From assembly GCA_023433615.1 (NCBI GenBank), contig JAEZCJ010000221.1, positions 1-64,000 of the forward strand: a DNA stretch of 64,000 nucleotides, in the 5' to 3' direction. The position numbers and the translations under genes are program-made. The DNA comes from Bacillota bacterium (GTDB lineage: Bacteria > Bacillota > Bacilli > Paenibacillales > Paenibacillaceae). Shown here in pieces: positions 41,871 to 50,509 of the stretch; the stretch's first letter is position 1; each line of letters opens with the position of its first letter. Below the pieces are notes generated by a model. It was not told the DNA's origin. It searched no databases and saw only the letters and a list, made by a program, of their open reading frames with translations.

Positions 41871-42596
41871 TTGGAGCTGCAATTGCAATTGCGAATGAAC
41901 ATACAGGGAATCGTCAAGCGATTCGAGAACAAGTCGGTTCTTCAGGAGGCGTCATTCACTTTCGAGCAAGGCAAAATCTATGGACTGTTGGGCCGGAACG
42001 GAGCGGGAAAGACGACGTTGTTCAATTGCTTGAGCGGCGAGATGGCGATGGACGGCGGTCAGGTGCTGCTGGAGGAGAATGGCCGAATGCGAGAGCTCAC
42101 TGAGCAGGATGTCGGCTATGTCTATTCGCTGCCGATCCTTCCGGAATTCCTGACAGGCTATGAATTCGTGAAATTCTTCATGGATATTAATCGAGGCAAG
42201 CTGCAGATGGATCAGGGGATCGATGCCTACTTCGACATGATGAGCATGACGACGGAGGACCGTCACAGGCTGATCAAGCATTACTCGCACGGCATGAAGA
42301 ACAAGCTGCAGATGCTGTTGTTCCTGATGACGAAGCCGCCGGTCATTCTGCTCGATGAACCGCTCACCTCGTTCGACGTGATCGTCGCGCTGGAGATGAA
42401 GAATATGCTGCGGGAGATGAAGAGGGATCACATCTTGATCTTCTCGACGCACATCCTGCAGTTGGCTTCGGACCTGTGCGATGAACTGGTCTTGTTGAAC
42501 AATGGACTGCTATCCGGCGTGCCGTCCGAGCTGTTGAAGAGCGATTCGTTCGAGCAGTCCGTCATCGATCTCTTGAAGGATGAGACACATGAGTAG
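41871..42596 (+). CDS. ABC transporter ATP-binding protein
   Basis: About 241 residues. Walker A is GLLGRNGAGKTTLF, Walker B VILLDEPLTSFD, and the H-loop FSTHIL. The ABC signature is degenerate (IKHYSHGMKNKLQ instead of LSGGQ), as in several ABC-2 exporters. The start is unsure: GGAGG is 2 bases from TTG 41871 and 8 from a CTG; the first ATG is 41895. Its stop overlaps the permease start region, so both form one coupled exporter operon. The cargo is unknown. Confidence 0.85.
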   Translation: MELQLQLRMNIQGIVKRFENKSVLQEASFTFEQGKIYGLLGRNGAGKTTLFNCLSGEMAMDGGQVLLEENGRMRELTEQDVGYVYSLPILPEFLTGYEFVKFFMDINRGKLQMDQGIDAYFDMMSMTTEDRHRLIKHYSHGMKNKLQMLLFLMTKPPVILLDEPLTSFDVIVALEMKNMLREMKRDHILIFSTHILQLASDLCDELVLLNNGLLSGVPSELLKSDSFEQSVIDLLKDETHE

Positions 42597-44196
42597 CACG
42601 ATGCGCACGTTGCTCGCGATACGTACGTCCATTACGGTCAATCTGCTCATCCACTCGGTTCAGAAGCTGCCGCTGATCGGGAAGCTGATCCGCGAGAGCG
42701 CCTACGCCAAGCTGGAACTCAAGCGGGCCGCGTCCGTCATCGCCTTCTTGCTTACCGCGGCGTGGGGATTCGCCTTGCGCTTCGCCTATGTTGGGCTCGT
42801 TGTCTACTGGCCTGTTGCGGGACTCGGGGGAGAATGGTCGGAGGAACAGGTGCTCAATCATTTTATCCATATCTTCGCGATCCTCAGCTTAGCAGTAGCA
42901 TGCGTCAGCAATGCGACCGTCCTGGAGCCGAAGCGGGAAAAGTACATCGCGGTGAAGCTCATGCGAATGTCGCCCTCCAGGTATATGAGGGCCTCGCTCG
43001 GCTATCGTTACGTGACCTTCTTCATCTATCTGGTGCCGCCTATGCTCCTGTTCGCAACGCTTGCGGGCGCCTCGATTGCCGAAGCCGTGCTGCTGGCAGC
43101 CGTAACCACGCTATGGCGAGTCGCCGCAGAGTATGCGCATCTCAAGCTCCACGAGCGGACCGGCATGGTGCTCGTCAAGCAGAACGCCATCGTCTGGTGC
43201 GTCATTATTCTAGGGTATGCCGCTGCGTACGGGCCGCTTCTGCTCGACTGGACATCGCCCGTTCGTACGGTGCTGTTGAGCCTTCCTGCATGCCTCGTCC
43301 TGGCGGCGAGCGGCGTATTCGCGGCAGTCATGCTGGCAAGCTATGCCCGTTATCGGGAAGCGGTCGATGCCGCGACCCACAGGGATGATTCGCTGCTGAA
43401 CCTGAACAAGATGATCATGGATGCCGAGAGGCAGAGCGTGAAGGGGAAGGACAGCGACTATGACGTGGAGCGGGAGCAGCAAGGCAAGCCGACGGATAAG
43501 GAAGGCTATGCCTATCTGAACGAGATCTTCTTCCGCAGACATCGCAGCCTGGTAAGAGGCCCGGTTAACCGGCGATTGGCGATCATCGGCGGCCTTGGCG
43601 CCGCCGGCGTAATCCTCACGCTGCTCCTGCAGGAGCAGGTACAGCGCCTTGGCTGGGGACTGGAGGTCATCTTCCCTCTCTTGGGATCCTTGCTGTACTT
43701 CATGACCGTGGGGGAACAGCTCTGCAAGACGATGTTCTACAATTCCGATCTTAGCCTGCTGCGGTACGGCTTCTATCGGAATGCGGCTTACGAACATTAT
43801 CGAATTCGGTTCGGCATCATGCTCAGAATGAATCTCCTGATCGCGGCAGCCCTTGGCTCGGCGCTGACGGCGATTGCCATGTCGGCTGGCGCGAATTGGA
43901 CGGGCAGCGAGCTGCTCCTGCTATGGGGCTGCATCGGTCTGTTGGCTGTTTTCTTCACGGTGCATCCGTTATTCATGTATTACTACTTCCAGCCGTATTC
44001 CACGGAGCTGAATGTGAAGAATCCGTTGTTCTACGTCGTGAACATGGTTGTATCTTCCGCATGCGGAGCCTGCATTTTTTTGCGGCCGTCAGGTGCTGTG
44101 CTTGCCGCAATTGTAGCGATCGCGACCATGGCTTATCTATTCATCGCGTTTATTCTGGTTCGCAAGCATGGACCGCGTACTTTTCGCGTGAAGTAG
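42589..44196 (+). CDS. ABC-2-type permease, large membrane protein
   Basis: A 535-residue protein with about ten to eleven membrane segments and a charged loop near residues 260-320. ATG 42589 lies within the last codons of the ATPase gene and 9 bases after AAGGA; ATG 42580 is also in frame. It is the membrane partner of the ATPase upstream. I do not recognise a closer family; bacteriocin or lipid export is possible but not supported. Strong terminator downstream. Confidence 0.78.
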   Translation: MSSTMRTLLAIRTSITVNLLIHSVQKLPLIGKLIRESAYAKLELKRAASVIAFLLTAAWGFALRFAYVGLVVYWPVAGLGGEWSEEQVLNHFIHIFAILSLAVACVSNATVLEPKREKYIAVKLMRMSPSRYMRASLGYRYVTFFIYLVPPMLLFATLAGASIAEAVLLAAVTTLWRVAAEYAHLKLHERTGMVLVKQNAIVWCVIILGYAAAYGPLLLDWTSPVRTVLLSLPACLVLAASGVFAAVMLASYARYREAVDAATHRDDSLLNLNKMIMDAERQSVKGKDSDYDVEREQQGKPTDKEGYAYLNEIFFRRHRSLVRGPVNRRLAIIGGLGAAGVILTLLLQEQVQRLGWGLEVIFPLLGSLLYFMTVGEQLCKTMFYNSDLSLLRYGFYRNAAYEHYRIRFGIMLRMNLLIAAALGSALTAIAMSAGANWTGSELLLLWGCIGLLAVFFTVHPLFMYYYFQPYSTELNVKNPLFYVVNMVVSSACGACIFLRPSGAVLAAIVAIATMAYLFIAFILVRKHGPRTFRVK

Positions 44197-44215
44197 CGCA
44201 TCATACAGGCATTGC

Positions 44216-44247
44216 AGAGAGCGCGGCCAGCAGGCCGTGCTCTCTTT
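44216..44247 (+). terminator. Terminator of the ABC exporter operon
   Basis: AGAGAGCGCGGCC pairs with GGCCGTGCTCTCT and is followed by TTT. Confidence 0.8.
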
Positions 44248-44350
44248 GACATACAAGCAAAAGGAAATCGGTTGGGATAATATGACAGGAATTCGACCTA
44301 GCCTTGTGTAATACTGACAGTAGGACCCTAAGTAGCAGGAGGTACGAATC

Positions 44351-46231
44351 TTGGCGGATACAGAGCTTACGGGGCTTAACGCATGGAAGGAATACCCGCT
44401 GATCGGCGATTTGGCGCAAGAGGATTTGGATTTGATCGCCCCTTACCTAAGCACGCATACTTTCGTTGACGGCACGATTATTCTGCGGCAAGGCCAATCG
44501 AGCGAGAGCTTCCATATCTTGCTTGCCGGGCAGTTGGACGTCTACCTTGATCTGGACCGTAAGGTAAGCGTGGCGAAGCTGGACCCCGGACATTTTGTCG
44601 GGGAGATGTCTTGTTTGACGGGGCGAGCCGTGAGCGCGACGGTGCAGGCGATAGGAGAGGTCCATACGCTGTCGATGACACGGGAAGGGATTCTGCTCTT
44701 GATGGATCGCAGCGCGCCGTTCCGCCAGCATATGATCGAGGCGATGATCGAGCGGATCCAGGATTCCAATGAACGGGTGAGTGAGGAATTCTCCAGGAGT
44801 ATCGCCGTGATGCGGCAATTGGAGATCGAGAGGCAGCTGCGATACGGGCCGTTGATCGGCGGCAGCCGATTCATGAGGAACCTCCGGGAACAGATCGCGG
44901 TATTGGCGCGCGAGCAATGCTCGGTGTGCATTATCGGAGAGAAGGGGACCGGGAAATTCCATGTCGCCTATGCGATCCACCAGCAGTCTCGCCGCGCGGG
45001 TAATCCGATCCTGAGTGTCGACGGGGGGAACCGTCTTCAGCTTGACGACTGGGAGATGAAAGTGCTCGCTGCCAAGGAAGGCACAATCGTCATCGAGCAT
45101 GCGGACTTGCTGCCGGCCGAATTGCTCGACCGCTTGCTTCAGTCGGCGAACGGCAATGGCACGCGCGTCATCCTGACCGGCCGCGGCAAGCCGAATGTCG
45201 ATGCGAGAGAGGTTACGCTTATTCCGTTGCGGGAGCGTTCGGAAGACATACCGGAGATGGTCTACGACTTCCTGTCGGAAGCCGGAGCGGCAGACCCGGC
45301 CGGAGCCATCGCGAGAGAAGCGATCTATATGATTACCGTCTACCCGTTCCTCGGCGGCAACATCCAGGAATTGAAGCGGGTCGTGCAGGACGCGTTCATC
45401 GTCAGCGGCGGCCGAATGATCCAGACTCAGCATCTCAGATTCGGCAGCATCCACGAACCGGGGACTAGGCCGAAAATCGGTCTGGCGCTCGGCAGCGGAG
45501 CGGCACGCGGCGCCGCGCACGTCGGAGTAATTAAGGTGCTGGAGCAAGAGGGCATCCCGATCGATCTTATCGCGGGGACCAGCGTAGGCGCTTTCATAGG
45601 CGCGCTATATGCAGGCGGGCAGCCCGTATCCGCGTTCGAGAAAGTGCTGCCTACCGTACGGTGGGGACAGCTCGTGCGTCCGATCGTACCCCCGCTCGCG
45701 CTTGTCAGCAATCATCCGATGGCCCGCTTTGTCGAGAAATATATCGGTTCCGCAAGGTTCGAGGATCTGCCGATTCCGTTCGCGGCGGTCGCTTCGGATG
45801 CGATAAGCGGGGAGGCCTACATTTTCAATAAAGGCAAGGTGGCGCCTGCTGTCTGCGCTTCGACGGCGATCCCGGGATTCATCAAGCCTGTTCGGCACGG
45901 GCAGCGGTTATTGGTTGACGGCGCAGTCGTCAGTCCCGTGCCTGTGGCGCTTGCGAGAAGCATGGGCGCGGACATTGTCATCGCCGTCGACCTGAGCACG
46001 CCGGAACTGGGCGAACCGAAGCACTTTGTCGGTTCGATCATGAACACAATCGAGATCATGAACAAGAAGATCGTGACGGATGAGCTGCAGCTAGCCGACA
46101 TTGTCCTGAAGCCGGACATTACGATGAATCAGGTCTCGTTCAAATTATCATCCCATAATATCGCGATGGGCGAGCAAGCAGCCGGCGCCGCGGTTGCGGC
46201 GATTAAGCAGAAGATAGCGGCATTCGGATAA
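44351..46231 (+). CDS. Three-domain fusion: cNMP-binding, AAA+ (sigma-54-activator-like), patatin phospholipase
   Basis: A 626-residue protein. Residues 20-130 form a cyclic-nucleotide-binding fold (ILRQGQSSESFHILLAGQLD, GEMSCLTGRAVSATV), but the arginine that should precede SATV is a valine. Residues 165-365 look like an AAA+ domain of sigma-54 activators: Walker A GEKGTGK (196-202), LRERSEDIPEM, and GGNIQELKRVV; Walker B is changed to IVIEHADLL and no GAFTGA is present. Residues 375-620 form a patatin lipase with GSGAARG (381-387), GTSVG with Ser411, and VDGAV with Asp523. TTG 44351 is 7 bases after AGGAGGT. Lipid cleavage under nucleotide control is inferred. Confidence 0.88.
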   Translation: MADTELTGLNAWKEYPLIGDLAQEDLDLIAPYLSTHTFVDGTIILRQGQSSESFHILLAGQLDVYLDLDRKVSVAKLDPGHFVGEMSCLTGRAVSATVQAIGEVHTLSMTREGILLLMDRSAPFRQHMIEAMIERIQDSNERVSEEFSRSIAVMRQLEIERQLRYGPLIGGSRFMRNLREQIAVLAREQCSVCIIGEKGTGKFHVAYAIHQQSRRAGNPILSVDGGNRLQLDDWEMKVLAAKEGTIVIEHADLLPAELLDRLLQSANGNGTRVILTGRGKPNVDAREVTLIPLRERSEDIPEMVYDFLSEAGAADPAGAIAREAIYMITVYPFLGGNIQELKRVVQDAFIVSGGRMIQTQHLRFGSIHEPGTRPKIGLALGSGAARGAAHVGVIKVLEQEGIPIDLIAGTSVGAFIGALYAGGQPVSAFEKVLPTVRWGQLVRPIVPPLALVSNHPMARFVEKYIGSARFEDLPIPFAAVASDAISGEAYIFNKGKVAPAVCASTAIPGFIKPVRHGQRLLVDGAVVSPVPVALARSMGADIVIAVDLSTPELGEPKHFVGSIMNTIEIMNKKIVTDELQLADIVLKPDITMNQVSFKLSSHNIAMGEQAAGAAVAAIKQKIAAFG

Positions 46232-46241
46232 GCGTGAGAAG

Positions 46242-46276
46242 AGGCCGGGAATCGTTCTTAGGAGCGATCCCGGCCT
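46242..46276. terminator. Hairpin between the patatin fusion and YhgE/Pip genes
   Basis: AGGCCGGGA(A)TCG pairs with CGATCCCGGCCT around a loop; the genes converge on it. Confidence 0.78.
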
Positions 46277-46297
46277 TGTCGTTGCGCGAACTCGCCC

Positions 46298-48214
46298 TCA
46301 GGAGGTCTTCGGCTTGCGATGCTGCTTCATCAGCCGCTTCATGAGAAGCACCGTCAACGCGATCGCGGGCAGCATGAATAGTAGCAGCGTCAGCATATCC
46401 CTGTAAGCCAGACGATAATCTCCCGTAGAGACGATGGAACGGAAGCCCTCGACCGTATAGGTGATCGGCAGGAACCGATGGATGTATTGAAGCAGCTCGG
46501 GCACCAGCTCTACCGGATACGTACCGGAGGTTGCCGTGAGCTGCAGGACGAGCAGGACAATGCCGATGAACCTGCCGACATTATCCCCAGCCGTCACAAG
46601 AAGCTGGATGATGGCCATGAACACCAAGCTGCAATAGAAGACATACAGACCGAACGCGAATGCGTTCAGCGGCTGCAAGCCGACCGCGCCGATCAGAATG
46701 AGACTCACGACGATCGTCTGCCCGAGGGATACGAACGCCAGGACACCGAACTTGGACAGGAACCACATCCAGGCGGAGGGCGGCGTTGTCCGCGTCGTCC
46801 GTATCGGGAAGATCGTGTTCAGCAGCAACGCGCCAACGAACAAGCTCACGGAGATAAAAAAGGGAGCCATCCCTGTGCCGTAGTTCGGCAAGGCGTGGAT
46901 CGAATGCTCCTTTAACCGGACAGGGTTGGCCATCATCTGGTACAGGTCCTGCGAGGCATGGATCGTATCGAGCTCCATGGCGCCTTCGACCAGGGCGTGA
47001 TGCAGCTCCTCGCCGCCTTGCGCCAGCTTCTGCCCTCCCTCCGTGAGACGGGCAGTGCCGTCCAGCAGGTTCGTCCAGCTCCCGCGGAGACGGGCCGTGC
47101 CCTCGGCGATTCTAACGATCCCTTGACGTAGGCCTGATGCGCCGTCCGATGCCTCGGCCACTTTGCCGGCAAGCTGCGATGCGCCGTCCGCCGATTGCGA
47201 CTGCCCGACATGTGCCTGGTCCATGCCTTGGGACAGCCGATCGGCTGCTGCCGCAAGCTGGGCCATGGCGGCGGACAACTGCTGCCCGTAGGCGGCCAAT
47301 CGCGTGAGGTCCGCATCCGCAGCCGCATCCGGGTGCGCCTTCATGTACGCCGCGATGAGCGTGTCCAGCTGCTTGGCGGTCGCCTCGCTTACCACAAGTC
47401 CCTTGTTCAGCGCAGTGCTGCCATCGCTGAGCTCCTGCAAGCTCCCGCTGACCTGCTCCATTCCCGTGGCTAGCTCGGCAGCACCGCTCTTGAGCTGGGT
47501 ACTTCCCTCGGACAGACGCGCGGCGGCTTCGTTGAGCTGTACGGCGCCGCGATGAAGCTGATCCACGGAAGGTGCCCCCTTCGCAACGGCATCGTGCAGC
47601 GCCTGCGTACCCTCTGCCGTATCCCGGATACCGTTCTTGAGCTTCTCCGCGCCGTTGCCGGCTTCCTTCATCCCGGCTTGCAATCGTTGTATCCGAGCGA
47701 AAATAACCTCCGTATATGTCGCTGTCAGGCGCTTGGCCAGCTGCTGGCGAATCTTCTCGACGGCAGACTGTCCAATCGCGCCCACCGTGTAATTCAAACC
47801 CTCATTCCGGATCATGACGAGTTCGAGAGGCGTGGGTTGTTGGCTGATCAGCGTGGTGGCACGGCTAGAGAAGTCCTCCGGAATCCGAATCTGGAAGTAA
47901 TAGTCGTTGTTCTTGAAGCCTGCATCTGCCTGTTCGCGGGTGACGAAGGACCACCGGAAGGCAGGATCCTTCTTCAACTCCTCCACGAGATCTTCCCCGA
48001 TTCGCACAGCTTGCCCGTTGTATTGCTGCGGCTTGTCCTCGTTCACGACCGCAACGGACAACTGCTCGACTCGCGAATAGGGGTCCCAGAACGCCCACAG
48101 ATAGATCCCGCTGTAGAGCGCGGGAATGAGAAACAGGCCGAACAGCGTCAACAACGCCATCGGTGTGCGAAGATACGAAGACCATTCCGAGATTAGCCAA
48201 CGATATCGAGCCAT
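46298..48214 (-). CDS. YhgE/Pip domain membrane protein
   Basis: A 638-residue protein. One N-terminal membrane segment (ALLTLFGLFLIPALYSGIY), an extracellular part of about 400 residues with heptad-like helices rich in A, G and Q (repeats of LxxGxxxLxxG type), then five membrane segments of ABC-2 type. This is the YhgE/Pip architecture, linked to phage infection in Lactococcus and to type VII secretion relatives. ATG 48214 is chosen because GGAGGG lies 6 bases upstream; a longer frame from 48262 exists. Function here is unknown. Confidence 0.88.
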   Translation of the reverse strand: MARYRWLISEWSSYLRTPMALLTLFGLFLIPALYSGIYLWAFWDPYSRVEQLSVAVVNEDKPQQYNGQAVRIGEDLVEELKKDPAFRWSFVTREQADAGFKNNDYYFQIRIPEDFSSRATTLISQQPTPLELVMIRNEGLNYTVGAIGQSAVEKIRQQLAKRLTATYTEVIFARIQRLQAGMKEAGNGAEKLKNGIRDTAEGTQALHDAVAKGAPSVDQLHRGAVQLNEAAARLSEGSTQLKSGAAELATGMEQVSGSLQELSDGSTALNKGLVVSEATAKQLDTLIAAYMKAHPDAAADADLTRLAAYGQQLSAAMAQLAAAADRLSQGMDQAHVGQSQSADGASQLAGKVAEASDGASGLRQGIVRIAEGTARLRGSWTNLLDGTARLTEGGQKLAQGGEELHHALVEGAMELDTIHASQDLYQMMANPVRLKEHSIHALPNYGTGMAPFFISVSLFVGALLLNTIFPIRTTRTTPPSAWMWFLSKFGVLAFVSLGQTIVVSLILIGAVGLQPLNAFAFGLYVFYCSLVFMAIIQLLVTAGDNVGRFIGIVLLVLQLTATSGTYPVELVPELLQYIHRFLPITYTVEGFRSIVSTGDYRLAYRDMLTLLLFMLPAIALTVLLMKRLMKQHRKPKTS

Positions 48215-48332
48215 TGCACCCTCCGCAGCCATCGATGAGTTACGATCCAGACGGCTGATCATAACTTGCCACGCACTATGGAAGGATATGCAGAATTCGC
48301 CTGTCGGAGGTGCTCGGCCGCGGACTTCGTTG

Positions 48333-49052
48333 CTAGAGCTCGAACATATCGTGCAGATTCACCGTGAGGCCCTCGAAGGAGAAGCTGGGGACGACGGCAT
48401 CCGCCTTACGCGTGTACGTGATCGAATCGGCAATGCCCCCGTCATCGAACAGATAGACATGTACTTGTTCATGGATGGGGTCAACGATCCAATATTCCTT
48501 CACGCCGCATAGCTTGTAGAGCTCCAGCTTCTTAAGTATATCCTTGCTCCGCGTGGAGGGAGACAACACTTCGACGACGAGTGCAGGCGTGCCGAGATAC
48601 TTGCCCTTGTCGTTCATGTTGTGCTTGTCGCAGATCACGAAGACGTCCGGCTGCACGACGCAGATATTATCCGCCGACTTCGGCAGCGTAATATCGAAGG
48701 GGGACGTGAGCGGGACGCAATCCTTGCCCTTGAACCAGTTATAGAAACTTCCCTGAATTTCCTGAACGGCCTTCTGGTGCTTGTAAGATGGAGCGGCAAG
48801 ATTGTAGACAACGCCGTCGATCAATTCCAGATGCTGCTCCGATTCCTCCGTAAGCTCGAGAAAATCCTCATAGGTTACCCAATCGTCGGTTACGGAATAG
48901 GACGCTTGCTGCTCTTGTACGGTATCGGGCATGATGGCGTTCAACGTTGCGATGTCCTTGCCGTTGCGCGTGACGATAATCTCCTCTCCAGCGACCGCGA
49001 ACTTCAGATACTTGCCGAAGCTGTTCTGCATATCCGTAGAAGCAACTCGCAT
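48333..49052 (-). CDS. Phd/YefM antitoxin-Uma2 nuclease fusion
   Basis: A 239-residue protein. Residues 1-45 follow the Phd/YefM antitoxin DNA-binding fold (VASTDMQNSFGKYLKFAVAG, EEIIVTRNGKDIATL). Residues 55-235 are a Uma2 (DUF820) domain of PD-(D/E)xK type: LELIDGVVYNLAAPSYKHQ, VVQPDVFVI with Asp136, VVEVLSPSTRSK with Glu161, and GVKEYWIVDP. Uma2 proteins are putative nucleases whose function is not established. No separate toxin gene is adjacent. A very good promoter with palindromes lies upstream, pointing to autoregulation by the Phd part. Confidence 0.88.
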   Translation of the reverse strand: MRVASTDMQNSFGKYLKFAVAGEEIIVTRNGKDIATLNAIMPDTVQEQQASYSVTDDWVTYEDFLELTEESEQHLELIDGVVYNLAAPSYKHQKAVQEIQGSFYNWFKGKDCVPLTSPFDITLPKSADNICVVQPDVFVICDKHNMNDKGKYLGTPALVVEVLSPSTRSKDILKKLELYKLCGVKEYWIVDPIHEQVHVYLFDDGGIADSITYTRKADAVVPSFSFEGLTVNLHDMFEL

Positions 49053-49067
49053 AAGAAGCCCCCCTAA

Positions 49068-49130
49068 TTAGCTAACTTTATCCGAATTGTACCGATAAAT
49101 TAGCTAATTTGTCAACGAGGGATAGCTAAT
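49068..49130 (-). promoter_or_regulatory. Promoter of the Phd-Uma2 gene with TTAGCTAA boxes
   Basis: TTGACA (49110-49115) and TACAAT (49086-49091) on the minus strand are 18 bases apart. A perfect 14-bp palindrome AAATTAGCTAATTT (49097-49110) fills the spacer. TTAGCTAA recurs at 49068-49075 near the ribosome site, and a partial copy lies at 49122-49130. Confidence 0.8.
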
Positions 49131-49198
49131 GGGCGAGAATAGACCGCCCCAATTGCATATTGCAAGGGTAGCGGTCTATTCGTGTTCGCAATTTATGG

Positions 49199-49660
49199 TT
49201 ACTTGCCCGCGATCACGCGATCAAGGAACTGATCCGCGTCACGGTTGAACTTCCAGCCGATCCCGAATCGGTCAACCAACATCCCGAAACAGGAAGACCA
49301 AGGCGTATCCGACAAAGGCATGGTGACATGGCCGCCGACAGACAGCTTCGCGAAATAATCGACCAGCGCCTCCTTATCGTCGATCACGATGCTGATCAGT
49401 ACATTGTTCCCTTGGACCACTTCGCCTGTGACGCCCTTCATCGAAGGCAGTATGTCGGACAGCATGATCGTTCCCCCGGCGAATTCAATCGACGACTCCA
49501 TAATCATCGCGCATTCATTCGCTGGCAGCGGGTAGTTCGGATCTTGCGGCATATCCCCGAATTTCGCTTTTTTCACGCTGCTCGCTTGCAATGCCTCCGC
49601 ATAAAAGGCAATGGCTTGTTCCGCGTTCCCATCAAAATTGATATAAGCTCTAACGGACAT
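49199..49660 (-). CDS. VOC family protein, PhnB-like
   Basis: A 153-residue protein: RAYINFDGNAEQAIAFYAEA, GGTIMLSDILPSMKG, and SCFGMLVDRFGIGWKFN. This is a PhnB-type VOC domain. ATG 49660 follows GAAGGAGG at 8 bases; a 40-codon extension in frame covers the upstream terminator and is not coding. A perfect 13-bp inverted repeat lies 40 bases upstream, probably its operator. Substrate unknown. Confidence 0.87.
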   Translation of the reverse strand: MSVRAYINFDGNAEQAIAFYAEALQASSVKKAKFGDMPQDPNYPLPANECAMIMESSIEFAGGTIMLSDILPSMKGVTGEVVQGNNVLISIVIDDKEALVDYFAKLSVGGHVTMPLSDTPWSSCFGMLVDRFGIGWKFNRDADQFLDRVIAGK

Positions 49661-49699
49661 GTATGAAACCTCCTTCGTGTTATGGATTAAGAATAACCT

Positions 49700-49732
49700 A
49701 CAATAGGTGACAGCTCGGGTGTCACCTATTGT
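49700..49732. promoter_or_regulatory. Perfect 13-bp inverted repeat upstream of the VOC gene
   Basis: ACAATAGGTGACA (49700-49712) and TGTCACCTATTGT (49720-49732) are exact complements around a 7-nt spacer. It lies between the kinase terminator and the VOC start and has no T run, so an operator is more likely than a terminator. Confidence 0.6.
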
Positions 49733-49733
49733 G

Positions 49734-49774
49734 AAAAAAGCCGGATCGCCTCGCGTGGAGGAACGATCCGGCTT
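49734..49774 (-). terminator. Terminator of the P-loop kinase gene
   Basis: AAGCCGGATCG and CGATCCGGCTT pair, and six T follow on the minus strand. Confidence 0.85.
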
Positions 49775-49780
49775 CTGCAT

Positions 49781-50374
49781 TTACTCATAGATAAACCGCT
49801 CAATGCGCTCGATATTGTCCTGCGCGGAAGGCGCCGTATTGTCGATATACAGGATGCTACCCGTCGGCAAATCCCACTTCGGCTGTCTCGGCGCGAGCGA
49901 CTTGCTGAATTCGCCCCAATTCGTCAGCTTCCAGCGGTCCAGCTCCGAGCCGCGTGCACGGATTCGGTCCCGATAAGCATCCTCGTCCCGCAAGCGGACG
50001 ACAACGACTCGTGTGTCAGTTGCCGCGGCAGCATCGCCAAGACGGTCCAACTGCGCAACGATCCAGCCGGGGTCGGCGAGCTCCTTCGTGAACGGTCCGA
50101 TGACGAAGGCGTCGTTGCCGATCGCGACGTTCTCGAGTGCCGCATCCATCGTGATTCGGTAGCCTAGGTCGCGGCACAGCGTCTTGTACGCGGCGGAATC
50201 CCGATCGGACGGATCGAGACCGACCTGCGCCATGAGCGCCTCGGCCGCGGGACGCAGCAAAGTATCCATGTCGAACAAGGCTGCGCCTCGCTTGGCCGCG
50301 ACCGCGCGGGCCAGCGTTGTCTTCCCGGCGCCTGCGGCTCCGACGAAGAAGATCAGTCTGCCCATTCCGTTCAC
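49781..50374 (-). CDS. P-loop nucleotide kinase-like protein (AAA_33/shikimate-kinase-like)
   Basis: A 197-residue protein. IFFVGAAGAGKTTLARAVAA is a Walker A, followed by a DMDTLL block as in shikimate and gluconate kinases. The middle holds IGPFTKELADP and the lid-like VVVVRLRDEDAYRDRIRARG. GTG 50374 is about 5 bases from GGAGGG; ATG 50365 is possible. The substrate is not known; small-molecule kinase is the safest call. It ends at a strong terminator. Confidence 0.8.
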   Translation of the reverse strand: MNGMGRLIFFVGAAGAGKTTLARAVAAKRGAALFDMDTLLRPAAEALMAQVGLDPSDRDSAAYKTLCRDLGYRITMDAALENVAIGNDAFVIGPFTKELADPGWIVAQLDRLGDAAAATDTRVVVVRLRDEDAYRDRIRARGSELDRWKLTNWGEFSKSLAPRQPKWDLPTGSILYIDNTAPSAQDNIERIERFIYE

Positions 50375-50509
50375 AACTCCCTCCTGCATCTATCGAACCC
50401 GACAAGCGTTATCCTCTATTCTACACGATGACAAGGTCGAATTAAATTTAAGATGACAGATGAAGTATAATAGGTTCATCACATCTTAGAGGATAGCGAG
50501 GAATGAACC

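Noticed and set aside
44447..45547. A 366-codon frame antisense to the patatin fusion
   Set aside because: The sense strand has three recognisable domains with motifs; the antisense frame has none.
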